A stretch of 64,000 bases of DNA from Hymenobacter daecheongensis DSM 21074 (GCF_900141805.1 NZ_FQYN01000004.1:496001-560000), one strand, 5' to 3'; counted from the stretch's first letter, positions 35,372 through 44,290 are shown. A program made the numbers and translations. Notes: a model not told the origin generated them from the sequence alone.

Positions 35372-35686
35372 ATGCCGCTTGCCTACCACATTTTCGTTTG
35401 CAACAATCAGAAAACCGAAGTGGGCAGCGACGTAGCCAAAGCGCTGAAAATTGCCCTGAAAAAGCAGGGCCTGAAAAACTTCGTGACGGGCGGCAAAAAG
35501 CACCAGGCCCGCGTGCAGACCTGCAACTGCCTGGATGTGTGCAAACACTGCAAAAAAGGCCCCGGCGCGGCGCTGGTCATCTATCCCGAAGGCACGTTTT
35601 ATGGCAAAGTGAAGCCCGCCGATGCCGCCGAGCTGGTGCAGGAGCACATCGGCGCGGGCCGCGTGGTGGAGCGGCTGGCGCTGTGA
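35372..35686 (+). CDS. Thioredoxin-like [2Fe-2S] ferredoxin
   Basis: A 104-residue protein with a thioredoxin-like fold ferredoxin pattern: HIFVCNNQKTEVGSDVAKALK at the start (first Cys at residue 10), and a cysteine cluster QTCNCLDVCKHCKKGPG (about 50-66), then LVIYPEGTFYGKV. Usual ligands in this family are four Cys in two pairs; there are five candidates here, so exact ligation is open. Redox partner unknown. It lies 64 bases after the ArsR gene and could share its transcript. Confidence 0.8.
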   Translation: MPLAYHIFVCNNQKTEVGSDVAKALKIALKKQGLKNFVTGGKKHQARVQTCNCLDVCKHCKKGPGAALVIYPEGTFYGKVKPADAAELVQEHIGAGRVVERLAL

Positions 35687-35689
35687 GGT

Positions 35690-35773
35690 GTCAGTTGTCA
35701 GTTTAGGTAGCCACTGCTTCGTGGACCACCGCCACAATCGAATTTTTAATTCTTAATTCTCAATTTTTAATTG
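35690..35773. repeat. 7-bp word arrays before HAD hydrolase
   Basis: At 35690-35703 two heptads GTCAGTT; at 35743-35770 four heptads TTTTTAA, TTCTTAA, TTCTCAA, TTTTTAA, followed by TTG-AAAA. The TTG of this fifth word is the start codon of the HAD gene. Confidence 0.75.
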
Positions 35774-36466
35774 AAAACCTACCGCCACCTCTTCTTCGAC
35801 CTCGACCATACCCTGTGGGATTTCGAGAAGAACGCCGATGAGACGCTACGCCACCTGTTTGAGCAGCACACGCTGGGGCGCCACGGTACCTTCACGGCCG
35901 ATGAGTTCATTGGCGTGTACAGCCGTATCAATCATGCGCTGTGGCGGCTGTATCAGGCCAACAAAATCAGCCAGCGGCAGCTGCGCGAGGTGCGGTTTGT
36001 GCGCACGCTGGCCAAGCTGGGCGTGCCCGAAAGTGAAGTACCGGCCACCATTTCGGAGGATTTTACCGCTATTTTGCCCCGCAAGTCGGCCGTATTTCCC
36101 TTTACCCACGAGGTGCTGGCCTATCTGCGCGAGCGGTACACGCTGCACCTCATCACCAACGGCTTTCAGGATGTTCAGCACATCAAGCTCACATCCTCCA
36201 ACCTCACCGACTACTTCCAGGAAGTCATTACCTCCGAGCACAGCGGCTTTTTAAAGCCCGACCGGCGCATGTTTGAGCACGCCCTGCGCTGCACCGGCGC
36301 CAACGCCGACGAGAGCCTGATGATCGGCGACAACCTCGAATGCGACGTGCTGGGTGCCTACAACGCCGGCATCGACCAGGTGTACTTTAACCCCGACAAG
36401 CGCCGCCACTTCGCCGACGTGACGTACGAAATCAGCTGTTTGAGCGAGCTGAAGGCGTTTTTGTAG
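35771..36466 (+). CDS. HAD-IA hydrolase, YjjG-type nucleotidase
   Basis: A 231-residue phosphatase of the haloacid dehalogenase superfamily. Motif I FFDLDHTLWDF (nucleophile Asp), motif II ITNG, motif III FLKPDRRMF (Lys) and motif IV GDNLECDVLGA are all present; a helical cap lies between I and II. YjjG-like enzymes remove phosphate from pyrimidine and non-standard nucleoside monophosphates. The start must be the TTG at 35771, since motif I begins seven residues on and no ATG or GTG precedes it; this TTG belongs to a 7-bp word array, so the original start may have been replaced. Confidence 0.9.
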   Translation: MKTYRHLFFDLDHTLWDFEKNADETLRHLFEQHTLGRHGTFTADEFIGVYSRINHALWRLYQANKISQRQLREVRFVRTLAKLGVPESEVPATISEDFTAILPRKSAVFPFTHEVLAYLRERYTLHLITNGFQDVQHIKLTSSNLTDYFQEVITSEHSGFLKPDRRMFEHALRCTGANADESLMIGDNLECDVLGAYNAGIDQVYFNPDKRRHFADVTYEISCLSELKAFL

Positions 36467-36514
36467 CGTTCTAAAATATTCGCGCAGGCTGGCGCACGCA
36501 TTCCCGCATCTGCC

Positions 36515-36522
36515 GACCTTTG
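36515..36522 (+). promoter_or_regulatory. Likely -7 box before dNMP kinase
   Basis: GACCTTTG (one mismatch to TAnnTTTG) ends 7 bases before the ATG at 36530. Confidence 0.4.
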
Positions 36523-36529
36523 CCCGACT

Positions 36530-37081
36530 ATGATTCAACTACTCGGCATTTCTGGTAAGCGCGGCAGCGGCAAAGACACGGTGGCCCGCCTCATTCAGCA
36601 GCTGCAGCCTGAGCGCCACTGGCAGATTATGTCCTTCGGCGATGCCATAAAAGCCGTGTGCGCCACACTGGCCGGCGAGGCTGTGGCTCCTTACTACACC
36701 CAGGCCGGCAAAACTGAGTTGCTGCCCGCCTTTGGCCGCACGCGCGGCGAGATGCTGCAACAGGTGGGCGCGGCGCTACGGGCCTGGAACTACGAAATCT
36801 GGGTGCAGGCCTTTTTCGCCCGCCTGCCGCCGGATCAGTTCGTTATCATTCCCGATGTGCGCTTCCCCAACGAAGCCCAGCCCATCCTGAACCGGGGCGG
36901 GCTGATGCTGCGCGTGGAAGGCGACCCGCTGAAGCAGCAGGGCGACGGCACCCGCGACGACACCCACCCCAGCGAAACCGTGATGGATACCTACGAGCAG
37001 TTCGCGGCCGTGCTGCACAACCGCGGCTCCCGCGCCGAGTTGGAGCAGCAGGTGCGGACGCTGCTGGCGGGGCTGTCGTGA
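36530..37081 (+). CDS. Deoxynucleoside monophosphate kinase-like P-loop protein
   Basis: A 183-residue cytosolic P-loop kinase. Walker A is GISGKRGSGKDT (residues 6-17), the lid/nucleotide region includes FGRTRGEMLQQVGAALR, and VIIPDVRFPNEA is the marker of phage T4-gp1-like dNMP kinases, followed by VEGDPLKQQ and DDTHPSET. It likely phosphorylates deoxynucleoside monophosphates with ATP. The family is often carried by phages, but there is no other phage gene here. The array of 42-bp repeats begins within 30 bases after its stop. Confidence 0.8.
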   Translation: MIQLLGISGKRGSGKDTVARLIQQLQPERHWQIMSFGDAIKAVCATLAGEAVAPYYTQAGKTELLPAFGRTRGEMLQQVGAALRAWNYEIWVQAFFARLPPDQFVIIPDVRFPNEAQPILNRGGLMLRVEGDPLKQQGDGTRDDTHPSETVMDTYEQFAAVLHNRGSRAELEQQVRTLLAGLS

Positions 37082-37109
37082 CCCGCCCCTTACTGTTGCC
37101 GGTAAGGCA

Positions 37110-37294
37110 CCCTAATGGAGGTAGAGTGCCTGTGGGCGGAGGCGCATGCTGCCTTACCGCTGTTAGGGTGCCTGTCGACGGAGCTGCATGCTGCCTTACC
37201 TGTGTTAGGGTGCCTGTCGACGGAGTTGCATGCTACCCTACCGCTGTTAGGGTACCTGTCGGCGGAGACGACAAGCACCCTAACAGCGGTAGGG
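37110..37294. repeat. Array of five 42-bp repeats with hairpin cores
   Basis: Cores of 17 bp occur at 37110, 37152, 37194, 37236 and 37278, exactly 42 bp apart. Each is a hairpin CCCTA-7-TAGGG or close to it. Units 2-4 read CCNTACC(G/T)(C/G)TGTTAGGG; units 1 and 5 read CCCTAAYRGMGGTAGRG, the opposite orientation; unit 5 is the exact reverse complement of unit 4. The 25-bp linker (TGCCTGTCGACGGAGCTGCATG-type) keeps one direction. A half-phase hairpin, CCTTAC...GTAAGG, lies at 37088-37107. No start codon or family supports coding, although frames are open. Confidence 0.9.
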
Positions 37295-37360
37295 CACCTG
37301 TTGGCAGAGACGAATACTCTATATTAACCCATTAGCGGCATCATTCCCGAATCTGGTCGA

Positions 37361-37368
37361 TACCTTTG
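37361..37368 (+). promoter_or_regulatory. -7 box before pruA
   Basis: TACCTTTG, full consensus, 47 bases before the ATG at 37416. Confidence 0.6.
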
Positions 37369-37415
37369 CCCTACCCCCTCCCAAAAACGAAAAACCAACA
37401 CCCAAAACCCAACTC

Positions 37416-39080
<1,665 letters not shown>

Positions 39081-39122
39081 CGCGAAGCTCCGCTTCGCGG
39101 CTCGTCCGCGCCGCATGAACGA

Positions 39123-39157
39123 AAAGGCCGCTCCGGGATTCCGGGGCGGCTTTTTTA
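39123..39157 (+). terminator. Rho-independent terminator after pruA
   Basis: GGCCGCTCCGG paired with CCGGGGCGGC (one G-T pair), 3-4-base loop, T6. Confidence 0.85.
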
Positions 39158-39170
39158 TTTCAAACAGAAC

Positions 39171-39208
39171 GTCATGCTGAGCTTGCCGAAGCATCTCTAC
39201 CGCTTCGT
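39171..39208. repeat. Half copy of GTCATGCTGAGC repeat family
   Basis: Left arm only (GTCATGCTGAGCTTGCCGAA, then GCATCTCTACCGCTTCG), same outer arm as 58375-58465. No right arm follows. Confidence 0.85.
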
Positions 39209-39227
39209 TGGAATCAGCCGATTCCTG

Positions 39228-39524
39228 CTACTCCAAAATGAGCTTGATTTCCTCATTACTACTTAGCATTTCAGTTAAAATATAGAATAGATTGTGCTGT
39301 TCTCCTCGATTTAGCCTTTGTGCCGACAGAGCAGAATCTGACCACAGAATTTCGGTCACATTTAAGCTTGGGTCATCTGTATAGTTGAAGCTATACAGTA
39401 CAATTTCATCTAACGAATCCAGATTTCGGCCCCAAGGACATTCACCTATAATGAGGTGTTTCTCAATCTGGCCGTAGAAATCATCAATGGTGTTGATTAA
39501 GTTACCTTCGATGATAATTTTCAT
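39228..39524 (-). CDS. Barstar-like ribonuclease inhibitor / immunity protein
   Basis: A 98-residue protein. IIIEGNLINTIDDFYGQIEKHL, then CPWGRNLDSLDEIV and the last strand IKLILE align with barstar, where the equivalent helix and YGENLDALWD loop bind barnase. It should neutralise a barnase-type RNase toxin; no such toxin is in the window. ATG at 39524 overlaps the stop of the upstream gene (TGATG). The base composition is AT-richer than the surroundings, as often seen in acquired immunity genes. Confidence 0.75.
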   Translation of the reverse strand: MKIIIEGNLINTIDDFYGQIEKHLIIGECPWGRNLDSLDEIVLYSFNYTDDPSLNVTEILWSDSALSAQRLNRGEQHNLFYILTEMLSSNEEIKLILE

Positions 39525-39772
39525 CACAACATTTCTTTAGCAAGCTGCCTTATTTCATCTATAGTAAGCTCGAACTCGGGACCTTCTTCCATCAGTTCGA
39601 TGGTCATTATCTTATCCTCCAAGTCCTTTTCACAGCGTCCCTGGTAATTGAGAAATTTTGTTGACGCCCAGCGCGCTAACCTCACAACCGAAAACGGCGG
39701 CTCTGCCTCTGCCAAGTCACGCTCAAGTTCTGCTAGCAATTCAGCAGCAAAACGTCTTTTCGTGTAAATCAT
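39524..39772 (-). CDS. Small acidic hypothetical protein, barstar partner gene
   Basis: An 82-residue protein with helical character: MIYTKRRFAAELLAELERDL, then FSVVRLARWASTKFLNYQG, and an acidic end (MEEGPEFELTIDEIRQLAKEML). I recognise no family. It is translationally coupled to the barstar-like gene and shares its AT-richer composition, so both probably came together, perhaps as the immunity remainder of a toxin cassette. It may be a second immunity or accessory protein. Confidence 0.6.
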   Translation of the reverse strand: MIYTKRRFAAELLAELERDLAEAEPPFSVVRLARWASTKFLNYQGRCEKDLEDKIMTIELMEEGPEFELTIDEIRQLAKEML

Positions 39773-39834
39773 AATTTCAACTGTATAAATACTTCATCAG
39801 GCAGACGGTAGATGCAGCATGACGGCCAATTTTG

Positions 39835-40437
39835 CTACAACTCCCCCGGCGGCTGTGCCCGCATCGGCGTGATGCTGATTTCATCATAAACATCCGCTAC
39901 CCGCAGTGAAATAGCTAGTTCCGGAATTTCCAGCGTATCCGTCAGCTCCCCCAGCGGGGTGAAGGACCACACGCCGCTGGGCTCCCGCCGGAACCACTCC
40001 ACCAAGCAGGTGTGCTGCGACACCAGCACGTAGTGCTGCAACGAAGGTAACTGCTTGTACTGGTTGAACTTCCAGCTCCGGTCGTGGTCGGCCGTAGACG
40101 GCGACAGAATTTCGATGATGAGTACCGGATGGCGCATGATGCGCTCCTCATTCACGTCCTCCGGGTGGCAGGTCACCATTACGTCCGGATAAGTGTAGTA
40201 GCGACCTTCTGCCACAGCCAGCTGCATTCCCTCGTCATACACTTTGCAACCCCGGCCTCGTAGAGAAGTCCGAAGGCTGATGACGCAATTCTGCCGGATG
40301 GTATGGTGCGTGGCGGAAGCCCCCGACATGGCGAAAACTTCGCCCTCGAAATACTCGTGGCGCTGCTCGGATGCTTCCTCCAAAGCCTGGTACTCTTCGA
40401 CGGTATAAAGCCGGGGCGGCGATTGGGTCTGCGACAT
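39835..40437 (-). CDS. Uma2 family endonuclease (PD-(D/E)XK fold)
   Basis: A 200-residue protein. YTVEEYQALEEASEQRHEYFEGEVFAMSGASATHH starts the Uma2 (DUF820) fold; the catalytic Asp is in YTYPDVMVTC and the E-X-K-like step in PVLIIEILSPSTADHDRSWKFNQY. These proteins are numerous in some Bacteroidota and cyanobacteria and are thought to be restriction-like nucleases, but no activity is proven in most. The start at 40437 (MSQTQSPPRLY) is chosen since a -7 box lies at 40459-40466, upstream of it. Divergent from nuoA. Confidence 0.85.
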   Translation of the reverse strand: MSQTQSPPRLYTVEEYQALEEASEQRHEYFEGEVFAMSGASATHHTIRQNCVISLRTSLRGRGCKVYDEGMQLAVAEGRYYTYPDVMVTCHPEDVNEERIMRHPVLIIEILSPSTADHDRSWKFNQYKQLPSLQHYVLVSQHTCLVEWFRREPSGVWSFTPLGELTDTLEIPELAISLRVADVYDEISITPMRAQPPGEL

Positions 40438-40458
40438 AGGGCCAAAAGCTAATTTGTC

Positions 40459-40466
40459 CAAATATA
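40459..40466 (-). promoter_or_regulatory. -7 box of Uma2 gene
   Basis: TATATTTG read on the minus strand, 21 bases before the ATG at 40437. Confidence 0.55.
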
Positions 40467-40495
40467 CGCCATTACGCCCCCTACCGCTCGTAACC

Positions 40496-40527
40496 TTTGT
40501 TCCCAACCCCACAGGCGCTACCTTTGC
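40496..40527 (+). promoter_or_regulatory. nuo operon promoter (-33 TTTG, -7 TACCTTTG)
   Basis: TTTG at 40496-40499, a 20-base spacer, then TACCTTTG at 40520-40527; both elements match the Bacteroidota housekeeping promoter. Transcription should start near 40532, giving a leader of about 38 bases before nuoA. Confidence 0.75.
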
Positions 40528-40569
40528 CCGTCAATGCCCATTCCAATGGGCTCTTAACTGCTGAATCGT

Positions 40570-40965
40570 ATGCTTCTCGCCGTAGCCACCAATTACCAGC
40601 CGGTTGATTTTCTGCCCATTGTAGTCCAGTTCGGCTTGGCCATTGCCTTCGTTGCCTTCGCCATGATTGTGTCCCACCTCGTGGGCCCCAAGCGGCAGAG
40701 CACGGTGAAGGACGCCTCGTTTGAGTGCGGTATCGAGTCGGTGGGCAACGCCCGCACCCCGATTTCGATTAAATACTTCCTGACCGCCATTCTGTTCGTG
40801 CTTTTCGACGTGGAGGTCATCTTCATGTATCCTTGGGCCGTGAACTTCCGCACCCTGGGCTGGGACGGCTTCGTGCAGATGATTGTGTTCCTGACCCTAC
40901 TGATGGCGGGTTTCGCCTACGTCATCAAAAAGGGCATTCTGAAGTGGACCGGCACCCACGCCTAA
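40570..40965 (+). CDS. nuoA: NADH-quinone oxidoreductase subunit A
   Basis: A 131-residue membrane subunit of complex I with three helices. The conserved loop KRQSTVKDASFECGIESVGNARTPISIKYFLTA contains the Cys and acidic residues near the quinone tunnel, and FDVEVIFMYPWAV marks the second helix, with the functional Asp-Glu pair. First gene of the 14-gene nuo set; the promoter is at 40496-40527, shared region with the divergent Uma2 gene. Confidence 0.95.
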   Translation: MLLAVATNYQPVDFLPIVVQFGLAIAFVAFAMIVSHLVGPKRQSTVKDASFECGIESVGNARTPISIKYFLTAILFVLFDVEVIFMYPWAVNFRTLGWDGFVQMIVFLTLLMAGFAYVIKKGILKWTGTHA

Positions 40966-41043
40966 GTTCAAATTGCCCAAACCTTTGCCGGCTGGCCGGT
41001 GTTCGGAATCGGGGACTTTCTCCCCTCCAAACTGCTACTTCCG

Positions 41044-41601
41044 ATGAGTGATATTCGTGTTCCTGAAATAAAGATGGTGGACGCGCCCGACGGCGTGGAA
41101 GGCGCGGGCTTCTTTGCCACTTCCCTGGAGTCGGTGGTGGGCATGGCCCGGGCCAACTCGCTCTGGCCCCTGCCGTTTGCTACCTCCTGCTGCGGCATCG
41201 AGTTCATGGCCACCATGGGCTCCCACTACGACATTTCCCGCTTCGGCTCCGAGCGCCCCAGCTTCTCGCCCCGGCAGGCAGACCTACTGATGGTGATGGG
41301 CACCATCGCCAAGAAGATGGCGCCCATCGTGAAGCAGGTGTACGAGCAGATGGCCGAGCCCCGCTGGGTGCTGGCCATGGGCGCCTGCGCCTGCTCCGGC
41401 GGCATCTTCGACTCCTACTCCGTGCTGCAGGGCATCGACCGGATCATCCCGGTGGATGTGTACGTGCCCGGCTGCCCGCCCCGCCCCGAGCAGGTGCTCG
41501 ACGGCCTGATGCGCGTGCAGGATCTGGCCCGCACCGAATCCATCCGCCGCCGCAACGCCCCCGAGTACCAGGCGCTGCTGGCTTCTTACAACATTAAGTA
41601 A
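41044..41601 (+). CDS. nuoB: NADH-quinone oxidoreductase subunit B
   Basis: A 185-residue peripheral-arm subunit that binds iron-sulfur cluster N2, the last cluster before quinone. Ligands are seen in [13 protein letters not shown] (tandem Cys), ACACSGG and [13 protein letters not shown]. The ATG at 41044 matches the family start. The stop codon touches the left arm of a heptad-word palindrome that fills the gap to nuoC. Confidence 0.96.
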   Translation: MSDIRVPEIKMVDAPDGVEGAGFFATSLESVVGMARANSLWPLPFATSCCGIEFMATMGSHYDISRFGSERPSFSPRQADLLMVMGTIAKKMAPIVKQVYEQMAEPRWVLAMGACACSGGIFDSYSVLQGIDRIIPVDVYVPGCPPRPEQVLDGLMRVQDLARTESIRRRNAPEYQALLASYNIK

Positions 41602-41685
41602 GGAGCTAGGAGCTAGAAGCTGGGAGTTAGAATTTGTTCTGCCATCCTTTTCATTCTAACTCCCAGCTTCTAGCTCCTAGCTCCT
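41601..41685. repeat. Heptad-word palindrome between nuoB and nuoC
   Basis: Perfect 33-bp arms (41601-41633, 41653-41685), 19-base loop. Arms are 7-bp words: AGGAGCT, AGGAGCT, AGAAGCT, GGGAGTT, AGAAT. It ends 9 bases before the nuoC ATG. Confidence 0.95.
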
Positions 41686-41694
41686 CCAAAAAGA

Positions 41695-42261
41695 ATGGCT
41701 GAAAACACCGAAGAATCGGCTGCCGCGCAGGAAACGGCCGCCATCCAGGACCCGCAGGCGGCCAAGAACGCCCAGCTGCTCGCGCTGCTGCACCGCCTGT
41801 TCGGCACCGACGCGTTTACCGACGTGGAGGAGCCTTACGGCCTGCTGACGGCCACCACTACCCGGGAGCGGCTGCACGACATCATCGCCGGCCTGCAGCA
41901 GGATCAGGAGCTGCAGCTCAATTTTCTGACCACGATGTGCGGTATCCATTACCCCGAAAACGAGGGCCAGGAGCTGGGCATGGTGTACCATCTGCACAGC
42001 ATGGTACACAACCTGCGCCTGCGCCTGAAGATCTTCTTCCCCATTGCCGACCCGGTGGTGCCCACGCTGACGGACCTCTACGCCACCGCCAACTGGATGG
42101 AGCGCGAGGCCTACGACTTCTACGGCATCATCTTCACGGGCCACCCCAACCTGATCCGCATTCTGAATGTGGAGGACATGGACTACCACCCCATGCGCCG
42201 CGAATATGCGCTGGAAGACGGTACCCGCGAAGACAAAACCGACCTTTTCTTCGGACGATAA
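41695..42261 (+). CDS. nuoC: NADH-quinone oxidoreductase subunit C
   Basis: A 188-residue peripheral subunit of complex I (30-kDa type). The N-terminal 25 residues are an Ala/Glu/Gln-rich extension; the core contains LNFLTTMCGIHYPEN, LRIFF-like LRLKIFFPIADPVVPTLTDL and the signature NWMEREAYDFYGIIFTGHPNLIRIL. It is separate from nuoD, not fused. Confidence 0.95.
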   Translation: MAENTEESAAAQETAAIQDPQAAKNAQLLALLHRLFGTDAFTDVEEPYGLLTATTTRERLHDIIAGLQQDQELQLNFLTTMCGIHYPENEGQELGMVYHLHSMVHNLRLRLKIFFPIADPVVPTLTDLYATANWMEREAYDFYGIIFTGHPNLIRILNVEDMDYHPMRREYALEDGTREDKTDLFFGR

Positions 42262-42266
42262 CTATT

Positions 42267-42369
42267 TGTCATGCTGACGAAGGAAGCACCTTATCACCGC
42301 TGCTTTTGTCAGATTCTCTAATCGATGCGGCGCGGACGTGATAAGGTCCTTCGCAAGCTCAGGATGACA
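42267..42369. repeat. Inverted repeat between nuoC and nuoD (GGACCTTATCAC family)
   Basis: Imperfect arms of about 31 bp (TGTCATGCTGACG... and ...CTCAGGATGACA) with inner CCTTATCAC/GTGATAAGG pairing and a 40-base loop. Related to 4356-4482 and 52615-52715. Confidence 0.85.
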
Positions 42370-42377
42370 ACACTGAT

Positions 42378-43643
42378 ATGGCAGTAAACGACACGCTGGA
42401 AGGCACCCACAAAATCGTTCAGGAGGCGAAGGAGCAGCAGCAGCACAGCGGCCTGATTCCGACGCTCAACGACTTCTCGCAGGAGCTGACGACCCTGAAC
42501 CTGGGCCCGACGCACCCGGCCACGCACGGCATTTTCCAGAACATCCTGCAAATGGACGGGGAGCGGATCATTTCCGGCGTGCCCACCATCGGCTACATCC
42601 ACCGGGCCTTCGAGAAGATTGCCGAGCGCCGGCCCTTCTACCAGATTACGCCCCTGACGGACCGGATGAACTACTGTTCCAGTCCCATCAACAACATGGG
42701 CTGGCACATGACGGTGGAGAAGCTGCTCGGTGTGACCGTGCCCAAGCGTGCCCAGTACATGCGTGTCATTGCCATGGAGTTGGCCCGCATCACCGACCAT
42801 CTGATCTGCAACTCGATTCTGGGCGTGGACACCGGAGCCTTCACCGGCTTCCTCTACGTGTTCCAGGAGCGCGAGAAGGTCTACGAGATTTACGAGGAAA
42901 TCTGCGGCGCCCGCCTCACCACCAACATGGGCCGCGTGGGCGGCATGGAGCGCGACTTTTCGGATGTTGCCATCCAGAAGCTGCGCGACTGGCTCAAAAC
43001 CTTCCCCGCGGTGATGAAGGAGTTTGAGTCGATGTTCAACCGCAACCGCATCTTCATGGACCGCGTGGTGAACGTGGGCCCGATTACGGCGGAAAAAGCC
43101 CTGAACTACGGCTTCACCGGCCCCAACCTGCGCGCCGCCGGCGTCGACTACGATGTGCGGGCCATGAACCCCTACTCCAGCTACGAGGACTTCGAGTTTG
43201 AAATCCCCGTGGGCACCAAGGGCGACACCTACGACAGGTTCATGGTGCGCAACGAGGAAATCTGGCAGAGCCTGCGCATTATCAACCAGGCCCTGGAAAA
43301 CCTGCCCGAGGGCCCCTTCCACGCCGATGCCCCGCACTACTACCTGCCCCCCAAGCAGGCCGTGTACAAGAACATGGAGGCCCTGATCTACCACTTCAAG
43401 ATCATCATGGGGGAGATTGAAGCGCCGGTAGGTGAAGTGTACCACTCCGTGGAGGGCGGCAATGGCGAGCTGGGCTTCTACCTCGTCTCGGACGGGGGCC
43501 GCACGCCCTACCGCCTGCATTTCCGCCGTCCCTGCTTCATCTACTACCAGGCCTACCCCGAAATGGTGGTGGGCAGCAGCCTCTCCGACGCCATCGTAAC
43601 CCTGTCGTCGATGAATGTTATTGCCGGCGAGCTGGACGCGTAA
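42378..43643 (+). CDS. nuoD: NADH-quinone oxidoreductase subunit D
   Basis: A 421-residue subunit (49-kDa type) that forms the quinone-binding site with NuoB. LNLGPTHPATHGIFQN holds the histidines at the quinone head-group, followed by IGYIHRAFEKIAE and, near the end, HFRRPCFIYYQAYPEMVVG. Complete and normal in length. Followed after 13 bases by the mntA gene. Confidence 0.97.
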   Translation: MAVNDTLEGTHKIVQEAKEQQQHSGLIPTLNDFSQELTTLNLGPTHPATHGIFQNILQMDGERIISGVPTIGYIHRAFEKIAERRPFYQITPLTDRMNYCSSPINNMGWHMTVEKLLGVTVPKRAQYMRVIAMELARITDHLICNSILGVDTGAFTGFLYVFQEREKVYEIYEEICGARLTTNMGRVGGMERDFSDVAIQKLRDWLKTFPAVMKEFESMFNRNRIFMDRVVNVGPITAEKALNYGFTGPNLRAAGVDYDVRAMNPYSSYEDFEFEIPVGTKGDTYDRFMVRNEEIWQSLRIINQALENLPEGPFHADAPHYYLPPKQAVYKNMEALIYHFKIIMGEIEAPVGEVYHSVEGGNGELGFYLVSDGGRTPYRLHFRRPCFIYYQAYPEMVVGSSLSDAIVTLSSMNVIAGELDA

Positions 43644-43656
43644 TCCGTAGTCAACC

Positions 43657-43956
43657 ATGTACCTCACCGACCAGGAACTAGAAGCCATCCGGACGTTTTT
43701 CAGCACGCAGCCCGTGCTGAAAGCGTACCTTTTTGGCTCCTACGCCCGCGGCGAGGCTGATGAGGCAAGTGACGTAGATTTGCTGGTGGAGCTGGATTAT
43801 GAGAAGCTCGATGCCCTGGATTTTTATCTCTGGCGCGAATATCTGGCTGAGCTTTTAGGCAAGAAAGTGGACGTAGTATCTGGCCTGAAGCCCACCAGCC
43901 GCTTTGCCCGCGAAATTCAATCTGACTTACACCCCATCTATGAGAAAGCCGCTTAG
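43657..43956 (+). CDS. mntA: MntA-type nucleotidyltransferase antitoxin
   Basis: A 99-residue minimal nucleotidyltransferase. The family signature GSx10DxD is exact: Gly27-Ser28 in FGSYARGEADEASDVDLLV with Asp39 and Asp41 as metal ligands; a third acid lies in KKVDVVSGLK. In the known HEPN/MNT systems, MntA adds AMP units to the toxin HepT and so silences it. The gene overlaps hepT by 17 bases and lies inside the nuo transcription unit, 13 bases after nuoD. Confidence 0.92.
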   Translation: MYLTDQELEAIRTFFSTQPVLKAYLFGSYARGEADEASDVDLLVELDYEKLDALDFYLWREYLAELLGKKVDVVSGLKPTSRFAREIQSDLHPIYEKAA

Positions 43957-44290
43957 CGACCGACAGCGGCTGGAGCATATGCTGGACGCCGCCGACCAGA
44001 TAATCCAAGCTTACCAGTCGCTGCCCGGCGGTATGCTGCCGGATGGCGACTTTCGCTTATTTGCCTTCATAAAGCTCGCTGAGATTATTGGCGAAGCTGC
44101 CAGCAAGCTCACGCCGGCGTTTCGCCAGGAGCAAACCGGGATTGAGTGGCGAAAGATTATTGGGCTGCGGCACATTCTCGTGCATGACTACGACATGATT
44201 GACGAAAAAGCCTTGTGGCAGGTCATCCGCCAGGACGTTCCCGTTTTGCGCGAGCGGCTGCGGCAACTTTTAAATTCCTCTGCTCTATGA
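43940..44290 (+). CDS. hepT: HepT-type HEPN ribonuclease toxin
   Basis: A 116-residue helical protein of the HEPN/DUF86 family. The catalytic and target motif Rx4HxY is present as RHILVHDY (Arg77, His82, Tyr84); Tyr84 is the residue that MntA would modify. GEAASKLTPAFRQ and IEWRKIIGLR complete the signature. The known relatives cleave RNA (tRNA or mRNA) when freed. Its stop codon overlaps the start of nuoE as ATGA, so nuoE translation may depend on ribosomes finishing hepT. Confidence 0.93.
   Translation: MRKPLSDRQRLEHMLDAADQIIQAYQSLPGGMLPDGDFRLFAFIKLAEIIGEAASKLTPAFRQEQTGIEWRKIIGLRHILVHDYDMIDEKALWQVIRQDVPVLRERLRQLLNSSAL

Noticed and set aside
36530..37081. Prophage remnant based on the phage-like dNMP kinase
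   Set aside because: No other phage gene, integrase or attachment site is near, and the neighbours are housekeeping genes.
37110..37294. CRISPR array between the dNMP kinase gene and pruA
   Set aside because: The spacing is regular, but the linkers are nearly identical to each other rather than unique, the units are only 42 bp in total, and there are no cas genes.
37078..37335. Coding sequence with 14-residue repeats across the 42-bp array
   Set aside because: Several frames on both strands stay open simply because the unit length is a multiple of three and lacks stops. No signal or family supports translation.
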